Source: Cryphonectria parasitica EP155 (Eukaryota; Ascomycota; Sordariomycetes; Diaporthales; Cryphonectriaceae). From it: a stretch of DNA of 64,000 nt. Under the pieces are notes generated by a model. That model was not told where the DNA came from and did not search any database. It saw nothing but the letters and a program-made list of their open reading frames with translations. The position numbers were made by a program, and so were the translations under genes. The stretch lies in NCBI RefSeq assembly GCF_011745365.1, contig NW_024468915.1, forward strand, positions 1-64,000. The letters are read 5' to 3'. Positions 23,540 to 34,938 of this stretch are shown piece after piece (the stretch's first letter is position 1; each line of letters opens with the position of its first letter).

Positions 23540-23894
23540 AACTATATCCTAGAGCTGCTAGACTTGCATGTATGTCTTTGCGTGTACCCTTGTAAGATTC
23601 CCCCTTGCGGCTCCTCCTCTCGTCTTTTTTTTTTTTTGCTTCTCTACAGGACCACGCACATCATTGCCATGGAATCACCATCGTCTTAGTACTCGCTGCT
23701 CCGTAGCCTGTGCTGGACACAAGAATGAGATCCCAAAGGGCGACCCCAACCGCATCTCTAGACGTACTGTCTATAAAAGTCAACAAACTTACTGAACGCC
23801 ACTGGCTTGAGTATTGAAATTGTTGTGTGTAGAAGAGACTTCACATTTGAGCGACGGGTGGATATGACATCAACGCCGTTGAGAAATTATGAGT
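23540..23894. other. Convergent 3' region
   Basis: These 355 bp lie between two convergent genes. They contain a 13-T tract (about 23626-23638) and no conserved frame; 3' UTRs of both genes are expected here. Confidence 0.5.
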
Positions 23895-25988
23895 CTACGG
23901 GCTCGCCTTCTCCAGCTTGACGGCAAATGCACTCCTCGCCCTGATCCGTGGTCCGAAAAAGATCAATACCCAGGGCACAAAGGTCAGCCCCAGCGCGATA
24001 CCACCGAGAAGGCCACCCGCCCTTGCGATGCCCAAATTCTCGAACAGCGGCAGGGTTACCAGCGGGAAGATGCCGCCTAGCACATTGCGGCAGCATGACT
24101 GCGCGGCCAGAGCTGAAGATGCATAGATGTGGTAGACGTCGGCGAAATAGTTGAAGGTGGCCAGATAGATGCTGTAGATCCCCATTGTCGCAAGACAGAT
24201 GGCGATCGTGGGCGCGATCCAGTGGATGCTCGCCGTGGAGGTGAAACCGAAGAGAAACAGCCCGACCGGTAGCAAGACGGCCGTAATGCAGGTGAAGTAG
24301 AGCCGGGACTCGGGAGACTCGACGGGAAAGTGACGGCGGAGCGTCGCGTAGAGCCACCCAGATCGACGAACCCCCTGCTCTTGTCGGCTGTTGTTCTCCT
24401 CGTCGGAGGGCGATGCGTCATTGGACCAGTCTTCATCTTGGTCGCCATCATTGTCGTGTCGTCGCCTCCACTCGGGATGTTTGAGCAACTCGTCCTGCCA
24501 GATGCCGATAATAGTCGCCAGGACAGACCCGACCATCATGGCCCCGAAGACGTAGCCTGCTCTCTCGATATCCCATCCATACACGGTCTCGAAAACGTAC
24601 GGGATAGACGCAAAGGTTAGGTACAGGACGGCCCAGGCAAAGGACACCCAGAGCGAAAATGAGAAGACCACGGGCTCGGTCACGAGGAGGTGAAAAGGGC
24701 GGTAGACAGAGATGGAGATCATCTTGCCCAGGGACGAGCGCTCCTCATCCGACTTGACCCGCCACCGGAGGCGAACGAGCTGCACACGCGTGGTCGCGCC
24801 CAAGACGGAGCGCGGCGAGGAGGCTGGGCCCATCTTCTCCTTCCTCTCGTCATCATCATCTCGCCTCTCATCTTCCAGCCCCGTCATTGTGTCATACCCA
24901 TCGCTCGAGCTGCCCCCGGCCTCGGGCGCCTCATCAGCAGCGAGAGTGGGGTCCTTCAACCAGACGCCGTAATAGCCAGCCTGCTCTCTCTGCTCGTACC
25001 ACTTGTTCAGCGCCTTGGCCCTCCGGCTCAACACCACACTGCCCCTGCTCTCCTTGAAAAAAACAGCGATCAGCGCCATCAGGACGCCGCCCATGATGAC
25101 CTGGTGCCAGAACACCCACTTCCACTTGTCACCGTCGTCTCCAAATCGGTGGGTCATGACGGCAGTCACCAGCGGGCCCACGCCTGTGCCTACCAGAACC
25201 GAGCCGCTGAACAGGGCCATGGGTGTGTTTCTTCCCTCCTTTTCCCACAGGTCGGCGATGATGCCGCCTATCATGGTGCTGAAGACGCTCCCGCCGACAC
25301 CGGTCAAGAAACGTGCCACCAGCATGCCGCCCAAGTTCGGGGCCAAGCCGCACACGAGTTGGAACACGACATATAAAACACCGGACACGGCGAACACCGG
25401 ATACCGGCCGTTGATCTCGCTAAAGGGCGCGAGGATCATGGGTGCCAGGGCGAACCCCATACAGAAGGTGGTAATACCGGTCGCGACGGCGGTACGAGAG
25501 ACACGAAAATTAGCCTCCATGAGTGGTTCTGGGGGCGAGTACGACCCGGCAGTGTATGCGGTCAGCAGCGTGGCTAAGCAGCACAGCAGGAGGTGGTATG
25601 CCTTGCGGTGGGCAGACCAGAGGATCGGATTTGTATAGGGGCGAAGGTCCAGCTCGGCAGGACATATCGATGCTGCTGCTGCTGCTTCTGTCCTCGTCGA
25701 GGAGGCGAGGATGGTTGTGTTTGGAGACGGTAGCGGTGTTTCAAAGGTCAGATACCGATATGTGATGGGCGACTCGGCACCACAACTAGGTCGAGGGCTG
25801 CCATCCTCGCTGGATGGCATCTTCCTCTGGTCGACGCTGGGCATGTCCTCGTGCATCTGCATCGCCTCAGGTGTTTGCCCGGTTGTCAGGTCCATCACCA
25901 ACTCACCTTTTCGGCGTGGTGTATCTTGTTGTCCTTGTTCACCGCTTCGACTGTCTGAACTGTTGATGAGCGCACGAGATATTACCAT
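23895..25988 (-). CDS. MFS transporter, DHA1 (drug:H+ antiporter) type
   Basis: A 697-aa intronless major facilitator. After a hydrophilic N-terminal tail of about 130 residues come six membrane helices. They include the motif-A-like loop (Ala-Pro-Phe-Ser-Glu-Ile-Asn-Gly-Arg) and the motif-C-like Gly-Thr-Gly-Val-Gly-Pro in helix 5, typical of 12-helix antiporters. A long acidic cytosolic loop (about 350-430) follows, then six more helices. A second Asp/Glu-rich insertion (about 525-570) sits in the C-terminal half. The overall pattern resembles fungal DHA1 polyamine/drug exporters of the Tpo1/Flu1 kind; the substrate cannot be read from sequence. The protein acts in the plasma or vacuolar membrane. 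The upstream region is long and rich in short ORFs. Confidence 0.88.
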   Translation of the reverse strand: MVISRALINSSDSRSGEQGQQDTPRRKGELVMDLTTGQTPEAMQMHEDMPSVDQRKMPSSEDGSPRPSCGAESPITYRYLTFETPLPSPNTTILASSTRTEAAAAASICPAELDLRPYTNPILWSAHRKAYHLLLCCLATLLTAYTAGSYSPPEPLMEANFRVSRTAVATGITTFCMGFALAPMILAPFSEINGRYPVFAVSGVLYVVFQLVCGLAPNLGGMLVARFLTGVGGSVFSTMIGGIIADLWEKEGRNTPMALFSGSVLVGTGVGPLVTAVMTHRFGDDGDKWKWVFWHQVIMGGVLMALIAVFFKESRGSVVLSRRAKALNKWYEQREQAGYYGVWLKDPTLAADEAPEAGGSSSDGYDTMTGLEDERRDDDDERKEKMGPASSPRSVLGATTRVQLVRLRWRVKSDEERSSLGKMISISVYRPFHLLVTEPVVFSFSLWVSFAWAVLYLTFASIPYVFETVYGWDIERAGYVFGAMMVGSVLATIIGIWQDELLKHPEWRRRHDNDGDQDEDWSNDASPSDEENNSRQEQGVRRSGWLYATLRRHFPVESPESRLYFTCITAVLLPVGLFLFGFTSTASIHWIAPTIAICLATMGIYSIYLATFNYFADVYHIYASSALAAQSCCRNVLGGIFPLVTLPLFENLGIARAGGLLGGIALGLTFVPWVLIFFGPRIRARSAFAVKLEKASP

Positions 25989-27347
25989 GGTGAGCCGTGG
26001 AAAATAAATAAGTCCTGGTCACCAGAGGGTCACCCAACAACTTCTGTTCACACAAAGAGGGAGAGACAGAGTGTGTGCGTGTGTGCGTATCCGGTGGTAA
26101 GTATACCGGTTATTTTCGCGGATCCCGAACTGTTCTCTCAAAGAAAAGGCTAGAGAAAAGCAAGGACGAAGGGGGGAAGAATTTTTTGTCCCCCATTCCT
26201 TTCCTTCTTCTCGAGAAGCCAAGGGACAAAAACAAGAGAGGTAAGAGGAGGACGAGGAGGGACGAGGAGAGGGCGGTGGTGCCCCGGGTAGAAGGTGGAA
26301 ATAACGACCAGGAGTGATCCACCCCCATGTCAAATCTGTGCGTGCATGACACTACATCCGTCTGGTTGCGGTCTTTCCCGCATCGCGGCCATTCTATCCG
26401 TTTGGGGGCAAGAAAGAATAGGAAGGGGGCTAACGAGAGGAGAGGGGGGGAGAGATATGGACACCCAAGAAAGAGCTGTGATGCCTCTTCAGCCCCCCAT
26501 TCGTCTGGTCTCTCTCCTTGTTCGTTCTCACCTCTTGGGGGACCAACATCCATCTTGTGTGTCTTAGTCTCACCAAGGTAGCATCGGCAAGACGGCAGAA
26601 GAGAACTCTGCACTGTCTTCACCAGGGGAGTGGATGCATGAGGAGACCAAAGAGGAGAGACGACGATGAGAGTTGCGTTTGGTTGGCGAGGTGCTGTAGT
26701 GAGCCATCTGCCACCCCCCCCCCCCCTGTTGAGCTGTGTGTGGAGGGTCTGGGCGATTCAGGTCAGCGGGAATAAATGGAAATACTTGCTGATCAACCTT
26801 GTTGTCTTCTTTTCTACAGGCACACAGGCTTCGCTGGGGGAAGCACCCTGGGCCGCGACCCATGCAGCGCACGGCAGAGTAGTGGAGTGCTCCACTCGTT
26901 CACTCACTGCTGCATGCAATATGGTACTTCGGACAAGAGCTGAAGGATACATAGCGAGTATATCCGAGGAGGATCCTAGCGTACCGCGGCGGCATTCTAT
27001 CTCGTTGCTCTGCAAGTTCATTTTTCAACCACAACTTGCAAGAAAAAAAGTACGCTGACATAGACTGTCATAATATCGTAGTCTATATATAATGATACAT
27101 AGGATAACAAGTTGATAAAAGGCTTCTACCATAGTAAAAGATACGTCAGAAGGAAGGGGGGGGGGGCGATTATCATACGTACTAGTACATACTATTGTGG
27201 TATGTACTTGGCACTGCTATTAACCGACTGCAACCACCCCACCCCTTCTCTACCCGAGGCATACACCCACTACTGTTAATTATCCTTGGTCTTTTCTCTG
27301 TCGTATTTGCTGCTGCTGCTGACTGCTGCTACTGCTGCTGCACCATT
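25989..27347. other. Intergenic region upstream of the MFS gene
   Basis: About 1.36 kb between the MFS start and the ABC transporter stop. It holds a 13-C tract (26714-26726), an 11-G tract (27156-27166), a (TGC)n run at about 27309-27340 and several short ORFs without recognisable similarity (for example 26110-26622 minus). These are most simply a long MFS 5' leader and the ABC gene 3' end. No gene is called. Confidence 0.5.
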
Positions 27348-30300
27348 CTAGGCGGACCCTTCAATCTCTGTAGTGCGTCTTGTCGAGCCGTAGAGACAGA
27401 CGCTTTCAGTACGATCAGCGTCTGCTGAGACGGACGCTGATCTATTGGCGACGTGTCTGGCTTCCTGCCTTTCCATGCCTAGACTTTGTGTGGTGGTGGT
27501 GGGTGCGCTGTTGTTGCTCGATGGCATCCAGACACCGCCCCCGACCAGCTCTGCAAACTTGCCCCTGCGAGACATCAGCTCGTCGTATCCGCCTTGCTCG
27601 GCCACAAATCCCTGGTCCATAACCACGATGCGCTCCGCCATCTTCATCATCTCCCTGCTGTGTGTCACGACCACAACGGCCATTTTGTCCTGGCCGGCGG
27701 TGGTGGCGGCGGCGGCAGCGGCGGCGACCCTGTTGTGCGAGTCCTCAAGCAGGCTTCTAATGGCGAGCCTGACTCCCTCTGCCCCGTCTGCGTCGAGCGC
27801 GCTCGTGGGCTCGTCCAGGACCAGCAGCTTGGGACTGCGCACCAGGGCCCTCGCGATGCTGACACGCTGCGCCTGGCCTCCAGACAAACCCACGCCGCCC
27901 TCCCCTACGATAGTCGAGTACCCATCGGGCAGGGAGACGATAAAGCCATGGATGCACGCCAGCTTCGCAGCCGCGACGACCGCGGCCGCGTCGCGGTACG
28001 GTGAGTCTGGGTGGAGACCGTAGACAATGTTCTCGTGGAGCGTGGTGGGGAACAGGAAGGGGTGCTGAGGCACAGACGCTATCTGGCTGCGCAGGGCCGG
28101 CGTCGAGAGGTCGCCGGCCGCGGTGTGCGCGAAGCTCAGAGGCGCATGGGGCCCAGAAGAGCAGAGTGGATCGTACAGCCGCAGGAGCAGGTTGGCGATG
28201 GTGCTCTTGCCGCAGCCCGATGCCCCGACGATCGCCACAGACTCGCCTTGATCGATTCGTAGATTGACATTGCGGAGCACCTTCCGACCATCGCCTTCTT
28301 CTCCTCCTCCTCCTGCTGGACTGCCCTTGGCAGCAGCTGGATAGGCAAATTGCAGGTCCCTCATCACGATGGGAAAAGGTGTGGGAACCCTCTTCTCACC
28401 GCGCTCCTCGTGGCTGTTGCTGTAATGGAGGGATGCGTAGTACAGCACCTGGATCGCCGTGGCTTTTGCCTGCGACAGCTGTGGAATGTTGTTCATCATG
28501 GCTGTCGCGGATCCCATGCTGTAGAGGAGGAGGTTGATGACCTGCATGATATCCGTCACGGAGATGGTGGCACTGGGTGCTGTCAGGAGTGTCGCGGCGT
28601 ACCACAGCACAAGAGCCGTCATCCACCAGGACATGCTCTGGTTCACGCCATAGAACACGCCCGTCAGCACACCTCGCTTGATGCCGGTCTGCAGAGCATA
28701 CTCGGTAGAGCTGGCATGCCTGCGGCTGAAGTAGCCCTCCAGGGTCAACGCCCTGACAACGCGGATGTTTAGAAAGGTCTCCATGGCGACCGAGCCGGCT
28801 GCGTCCGATGCGACGTTTGTCTTGGCCTCCCACTTGGTCGACACCGCAGCATTGGACCTGGTGGCAGCGTACACGGCTGGAGCCGAGGCCAAGGCGACAA
28901 GTGTCAGTTTCCAGGACGTGACCAAGGCCCAGACCACAGCGGTGAACATCATGGCGGCGACGATGAGTAGGATGGGCACGAAGCGTCCGACGAGGTTCCG
29001 CATCTCCTCGGCGTTCCTGTCCAGCACCTCGACGACCTGTGACGGCGAGTGCTTGGCCTTGTTGAAGAACGCCTTGGGCTGCGACAAGATCTTCTTTAGA
29101 GCTTCGACGCGCAGAGATGTCACCCATGACTGTGCCACGCACTGCATGAGATAGTGAGCCGTAAAGAGCGAGACGCCGTCCACAGCGGCGATGATGGTGA
29201 GACGGATGGCCCATACCTGACCTCGTGCCGACATCTGCCATGTGGGTGCCCAGAACACGGCGACCAGCTGCGAGAAGACGTACGAGAAGGCAGGGTTGCA
29301 TGCTGCCGCGACCAGACAGGCCAAAAGGCCTACAATCGTACGTAGGCGGTCGGATCTGCTGAGGAGAGGCCATACGGTGCTTAATATATTGAACAAGGAA
29401 ACGTTCTTGTGTGGGCCCTCTGGCTTGGCAGCCTTCTTTTCGGTCATGAACTCAACGACTGAACTGTCCGCGAGACCTTTCCTCTCTCCCCCCTCCGAAG
29501 ACGATGTAAGCTGGCCAGACCTTGACCGTGAAACAATATGGGGCCGGTAAGCTCTACTAGTCTCGCCTCTCTCCTTGACCATGTCCAGACTTGATCTCCT
29601 TGCATGGCGTACGGGACTGCTACTTTGCCTGGGTGGCCTGCTGGCTCGATCAGAGCTCACGAGAACACTCCGGCTTCGCTCAGCCTGAAAAGTACCCAAC
29701 GATGCAGCATCCCAGGTGTCTTGGGCACGTAGCAGGGTGGACCGATAGGAGCCAGCACCAAGTGCCATGCTGAAGATGCCGCTACTTCTAGCTGAGACTG
29801 TACCTGTCTGCTGCAAAAGAATTTGAGAGAGGCGAGATTTTGCAACAGGTGGGCCCTCGATAGGAGATTCGCTATCATCACCTGACCACGACGACAACGA
29901 CGACGACGACGATGACGATGACAACCGGCTCAGCACCGTGGCTGTGGATTCGCCCGTCTCTTCGCCCTGGGTCAGAGCTACCAGGGAAGCGAACATGCCC
30001 TCGTCATCCTTTTCGAGATGTTTCCGGAAGCCTTCCTGTACCAGGTAGCTCTGATCCATGACATAGACATAGTCCTCATCCTGAATCTGGGTGACGTCGT
30101 GCGTGATGACAATGGTGGTCTTACCGGCGCGCCAGATCCTGATGGCTTCGAGGATCAGGACCTTGCTGATGGGGTCAAGACCGCTGGTGACCTCGTCGAG
30201 GATCAACACAGGTGGATCTCGCAGTCTTGCTCGGGCGAGAGCAAGTCGTTGTTTCTGGCCGCCACTGAGGTTGTGGCCTCCCATGCCGACGTTGGTGTCG

Positions 30301-31967
30301 AGTCCCTCTGGGAGGCCTGCAAGTGTGGACTGGAGCATGGCCATATCACATGCTGCCTGGACCTCTTCTCTCGTGACGCGCGAGGGGTCGAGGCCTCCAA
30401 AGGCCACGTTCATGAAGACGCTGTCGTTGAACAGGATGCTAGACTGTTGGATTAACGTGATGTTGCTCCGAACCCATGCATCTGCGAGCGTCGCAACTGG
30501 GTGCCCGTCGATCAAGATGCTGCCGGTGCGAGGCTCGTAAAACTTGAGGATCAAGTTGCTGAGCGTACTCTTGCCCGAACCACTTCTGCCGACGAGAAAG
30601 GTCATCTCGCCTGCTGCAAAGAAGAACGACGCGGGGTGGAGGACAACCTTGTCCGGGTTCGAGGGGTATGCAAAGCTCACGTTATTGAGCTCGACATCAC
30701 CGGTACACGTTGCAGGATGGTTTGACCCTGACGCCTTGGCCGTGACGCCGCTCTTTTGTACGCGGCTCGCAGCCATATCCAGAACGACTTGTCGGAGGCT
30801 GTGGCCAGCTGTGATCCCCTTGGCCAGGACAAGCCACTGCGGGCCAAATCCCTCGATAGCCTGAAAGGCTGTCAAGGCCGCATAGAACGTGGTCATGGCG
30901 TCCCCGGCCGTGGTCGACCCCTTGCTCACCTGCCACACGGCGAACCAGAAACCGACGACAAACAGATTGACCATCCACATTTTGACGTAGCCCATCTGCA
31001 TCGAGTGCCTGCGTGCTTGCTGTAGGAAATATCTGCTGGCCTTCCTGCTGGTCTGCATGTACTGCCACACCTCGTTATCAAACCCGTTGTACACCTTGAC
31101 CAGATCAATTGCCGTGACCATCGCGGTGACAAGCTTGGAGCCCTGGGCAAGCTCTCGCTTCTGCGCCTGGATAGCAGTCTCTAGACCCCGGCTAATGAGC
31201 CCCAGGGCCACCACAGACACCGGAATGGTGGCCAACAAGACGAGTGTGAGGTCCCAGCTGTAGTAGAATGCAATGGTCATACATCCGATGGCGACAAAGA
31301 AGTCGGTGACGAGGAACCCGAGCACCTGCGAGGCTGCGATCTGAAGCTCACGTGTTTGCCTGGGGTTATCCAACCTCAGCAAGAAAGAGAGATATGGAGA
31401 AGGGGCTAGAGGGGAGAGTAGATGGCACTGGGGTGGAAACATTACTTACACATGCATGGCCGACAGCGCACTGCTCACGCCCTCCTCCTGGCTGTCGAAC
31501 CAGGCCATCTCCTTGTTCAGCAGGTTGGAAAAGATCTTGTCTCTGGCCTGCCTCGCTATCAACTCCCCAAAGATCACCCAGGCAGCCATGAAGGCAGAGT
31601 TAAAGATCCAGACGGCTGCACCCATAGCCGTGAGTATGATGCACCAGAATGTAACACCTGTCATGGCTGACTCTTTGCTTATGGTCCCGGCGCCGAGAGG
31701 TGTGAGGATGTCCATGACCCTGCCCAGAAAGATAGCATATGAGGTTTTGGCTGCCGCGGCGAAGGCGGCTGCAATAATGGCCATGATGAGAGGGCCAAGG
31801 TGGCGACGCTCAGTGAAGGCGAAAAGATCCCGCCACGTTGATTTTGAGTTGTCCACCACCTGCGTCTCTGGCTTGCTCTCATGGCTATAAAAATCATGCT
31901 CATGTCGGGATGTTGAGTAGCCTTGTCCATCCTCGACACTCTTGTTCGAGGGAAACGACTCCATCAT
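27348..31967 (-). CDS. Full-size ABC exporter, Ste6-like (ABCB)
   Basis: Two exons (31967-31450 and 31374-27348) joined by a 75-bp GTAAGT...GAG intron give 1514 aa. The order is TMD1-NBD1-TMD2-NBD2. NBD1 has Walker A Gly-Arg-Ser-Gly-Ser-Gly-Lys-Ser-Thr (about 435-443), signature Leu-Ser-Gly-Gly-Gln (about 542) and Walker B Leu-Ile-Leu-Asp-Glu (about 563). NBD2 has Gly-Ala-Ser-Gly-Cys-Gly-Lys-Ser-Thr (about 1223), Leu-Ser-Gly-Gly-Gln (about 1336) and Leu-Leu-Val-Leu-Asp-Glu (about 1356). Both carry the catalytic Glu and an H-loop His, so both sites look competent. A 200-residue Ser-rich linker joins the halves. The arrangement fits fungal a-factor-type pheromone exporters (Ste6), which move prenylated peptide across the plasma membrane. 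A general multidrug exporter is the alternative. Confidence 0.85.
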
Positions 31968-32748
31968 GATGCTGACCCCCTTCCGTCTTGTTGTCCGCTT
32001 TTAGTGCTCGCCTAGTTCTCTGCTTAGGATGGAATGGCTTAGTGAATTGAATGGACTAGGCGAAGAGACGATAGTAGAACGAATGCTAATGTTATGTGAC
32101 TGAGAATGACGGCGGCAAACAAGATCAATCACAATACGATGGTGCACAACTGAAAAGCGAGAGAAGGCTGTCTCACCATCGAGCGTCGAGAGAATCCGTT
32201 GTGAGAACAGGTAGAATTTCAAACTTTGGATGCTATATAAGCACGAGCGGGAACAGCAGACCTCTGAATGTGAGTAGAATTGCGGCTAGTTGGTGTCGTG
32301 ACCCTTTGTCCTGGTTAGATATTTGATATTGTTCTCGACCTTGTACTTCAAGTACAATACCAAGGCCCGCAGCAGGATAACAGGTGCACATGCGCCACCA
32401 CAGGATGTCCCCGCACGGAAATACTTTCTGGAACGATCGTTTTGGCTCGGAATTGAAATACTGGAGCGTGAACCGCCTTCACTGAAGGATCACCAACCAT
32501 GATTTTCTCAGCGCAAATCGTAGGATAGCCTTCTTATTGTCGCCCTCAATTCGCCGCCAAGGCACGTCTTGGACAACATAAGCATCCTAGAATTGAGCTA
32601 GATCATTTTTGTCGCATCTTATTCTCATCGCTATGTTGGTTCAACGTCGTCCCTTTTTGATTGTGGGCTCAAGCCAATGTTGATTGGGTATCTAGAGGGG
32701 TGAAGTTTGCGATGATATTTGTGGCGTGTCTCGTCAGACGGGTATCTC
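31968..32748. other. Intergenic region between ABC exporter and PBDC1 gene
   Basis: About 780 bp holding the ABC gene's upstream region and the 3' end of the next minus-strand gene. It contains only short open stretches with no conserved motif. A TATATAAG box occurs at about 32232-32239, on the plus strand only. Confidence 0.45.
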
Positions 32749-33500
32749 CTACTTCTTTCCAGCCGCCTCGGCCTGTGCCTTTTCGTAGATCCAGTCATTC
32801 AGGCCCTTGCGGTTCCGTGCTATCTCGACGGCGTAAAATTGCATCCGAGGTACTGCACGACACGTCAGTGGCTTTAGATCGAACCCTGGACAGAGATGGA
32901 CAACTGCCCTCATAGTATGCTATGCACGCAGGGGCTGTTGCAGAACTCACCAAATATTGTGCCGTGCTCAGTGTACTCCTCTTTAGGATCCTTGCGCAGG
33001 ATGGTGCCGAAGCTGTAGTCATCGACCTTGTTCTCGTAGGCCATCATGAAATCCCGCCAGCGCTTTTTCCCCTCGGGGCTCTTCATCTTGTCTTCATTTA
33101 GGGGCTCGGCGGGATCGAATTCGGGAAAATCTTTGAGGAGGTGCTCGTAGATATCATTGTCTATCTTGGTCAGGCGTAGGGTGCTGGCCTTGACCTTCTC
33201 GAGGATGGCCCAGTACGTCTCGAGATGTTGGACAGCTGCGATCTTGGGCGTCAGTACAAGGATTTCGAGGTATGTCGGATCTCGGTGTTCAGCGCACCTT
33301 TGACGGCAAATTGTTTCTCGATCTGGCAGCTTCCTAGTCAGTTCCATGGTGTCTTTGAGAAGGGCAGAATTGGGCACCTGATTTGGGCCTCATGAGAGAT
33401 GATGGCTCACCTCTTCAAAGTTATCAGTGGCGTCTCCCTGAAAGTTAGCAGGCACACGTTGTGTGCCGGCCATGGAGGCTTGGATCAGATCGTCAGACAT
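32749..33500 (-). CDS. PBDC1/Ypl225w-family chaperone for eEF1A
   Basis: Four exons on the minus strand: 33500-33411, 33322-33298 (25 bp), 33235-32951 and 32852-32749. Introns are 88, 62 and 98 bp with GT-AG ends. The joined product is 167 aa. The joins restore the family core: Gln-Phe-Ala-Val-Lys-Ala-Val, then Leu-Glu-Thr-Tyr-Trp-Ala-Ile-Leu-Glu-Lys, Lys-Val-Asp-Asp-Tyr-Ser-Phe-Gly-Thr and a C-terminal Gln-Phe-Tyr-Ala-Val-Glu-Ile-Ala-Arg-Asn-Arg. The yeast member Ypl225w (Chp1) is 146 aa and helps newly made translation factor eEF1A fold in the cytosol. The start at 33500 is preferred for its A at -3; Mets at 33473 (158 aa) or 33533 are alternatives. Neighbours are unrelated in function. Confidence 0.85.
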
Positions 33501-34598
33501 CTTGCTTATGGTGGTCTGGGCGAGGGTGTTCATGCGTGGTCTCGCCAGGAGGAAAAACGGGTGTGGATGTTGGAGGTTTAACGGCAATTACTGCAGGAAT
33601 ACAAAGTTTGGAGGGGCAACTTTACAGCCTTGTTGGAAAATTGCGGGGCACTGCAGCAGCATTGGCATGTCATCATGGGCCAGGGGCTTATGAGCTTAAA
33701 AGAGCCCAGGACAGGGGTTCCAGGGTTTCAGGGCTCTAGGGTTCTGCTACAACGTAGTGACCCCTGAGTGATATTACCTAAGAAGTGACTACTTACTTAA
33801 AGTACTTACCCAAAGATGCCTTCTGCTGTACAGCACCAAACCATGACATGGGGCAACTCCTACATCTCTCTCTCTGTCTCTTTCCATTCTGAAGGTTTAA
33901 CCAGCTATTCAGCAACTTGAGCTCATAGTTGAATATGTTGCCTCGCCATTCCGTGCCAGCGTCTGGCGCACTTTGCATGGTGTCCAGTGCATTTATTTAT
34001 CTGCAGCCAACTTCAAGCTAAGGTGCTCAACAACTTGTTCTGATTCTCCTAACTGACTGAGAATGGTGATTGGGCGCCAGGTATTCTAGAATTTTTCTTC
34101 GCAGACAGATATCCAATACGAGAAGCAAATCTGCTGATTGCGCATCTTCCCTTTTGCTCCATGTCTGGGCTTGTGGAGCATGTTTGTATATCGAGATGCA
34201 AGTATTGAGCAGCAAGGCATGCTCTCAATCGATACCTCTCTTACTACACCAACTCAGTGCAATGACCAGAAGTGGGTTTCAGGCAAAGTCACTTCGTCAA
34301 GAAGAAAAGGTTCAGAAAGAAGAACCAGGGGATATATTGAGAGCTGAAAAACATATTCTCACCTCTGGTCCATCTATTTCTCAGAAAGTTCTGCAACACC
34401 TGGGCAAATTGAGAGGTCAAACAGAAGCTGCAAGAGAAGATCTTCGGCAGCCGTGGCAACAAGAAGTCCAGGCAGTGATTTGAATGGAGCATAAGATGGA
34501 GCAGGGAGAGAGGGATGCCATGGTGGAGAGAGGCGAGGCTGTCTCAACAGACCATGGTGCACAGAAGGTCCCAGTTGCAGGAAGAAAAGCCTGGGCAT

Positions 34599-34630
<32 letters not shown>

Positions 34631-34938
34631 AGAAAATATGTGTTTTTCATCCTATCTCACAGCATCGCCCACAAGAAAGGGACATGGTGTGGGGTCAATT
34701 CAGAACGCGTCTTGTGAAAGCAGATCAACTTCAACACCAGTTCTTTGACCGCAGGTCATGCTCTGCAGGGAGTTTCTCGGGACCCAAACGGATTGTTCAG
34801 CTTCTTTCACAACCCTTCTTCCACATCACAACATTGCCAACATTGCACCACCTTCTCTTCACAATGGTCTTCCATGACCATCAAAAGGCAACTTGATTAA
34901 AAGGCGTTGTGCCATGACATACCTGCAAACGCGTCTCA
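33501..34938. other. Intergenic region with (GA)n tract
   Basis: About 1.44 kb separating the divergent PBDC1 gene and the 1238-aa gene. It holds a (GA)n microsatellite (34605-34630) and unconserved short ORFs (for example 34070-34483 plus). It is probably promoter and leader of the large gene. I see no RNA gene. Confidence 0.45.
34605..34630. repeat. (GA)n microsatellite
   Basis: A GA/AG dinucleotide run, imperfect at its ends, in the leader region of the 1238-aa gene. Confidence 0.85.

Noticed and set aside
25003..25638. 211-codon plus-strand ORF opposite the MFS gene
   Set aside because: It is a shadow of the strongly supported 697-aa transporter, with no motif of its own.
26110..26622. 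170-codon minus-strand ORF upstream of the MFS gene
   Set aside because: Low complexity, no recognisable domain, and it overlaps a region rich in purine tracts. More likely leader or intergenic DNA.
28396..29373. 325-codon ORF inside the ABC exporter, other frame
   Set aside because: It is out of frame with a clear TMD/NBD protein and rich in Arg/His/Gly as expected of a shadow frame in GC-rich sequence.
34070..34483. 137-codon plus-strand ORF before the 1238-aa gene
   Set aside because: No motif, unremarkable composition, and no sensible splice to the next gene in frame.
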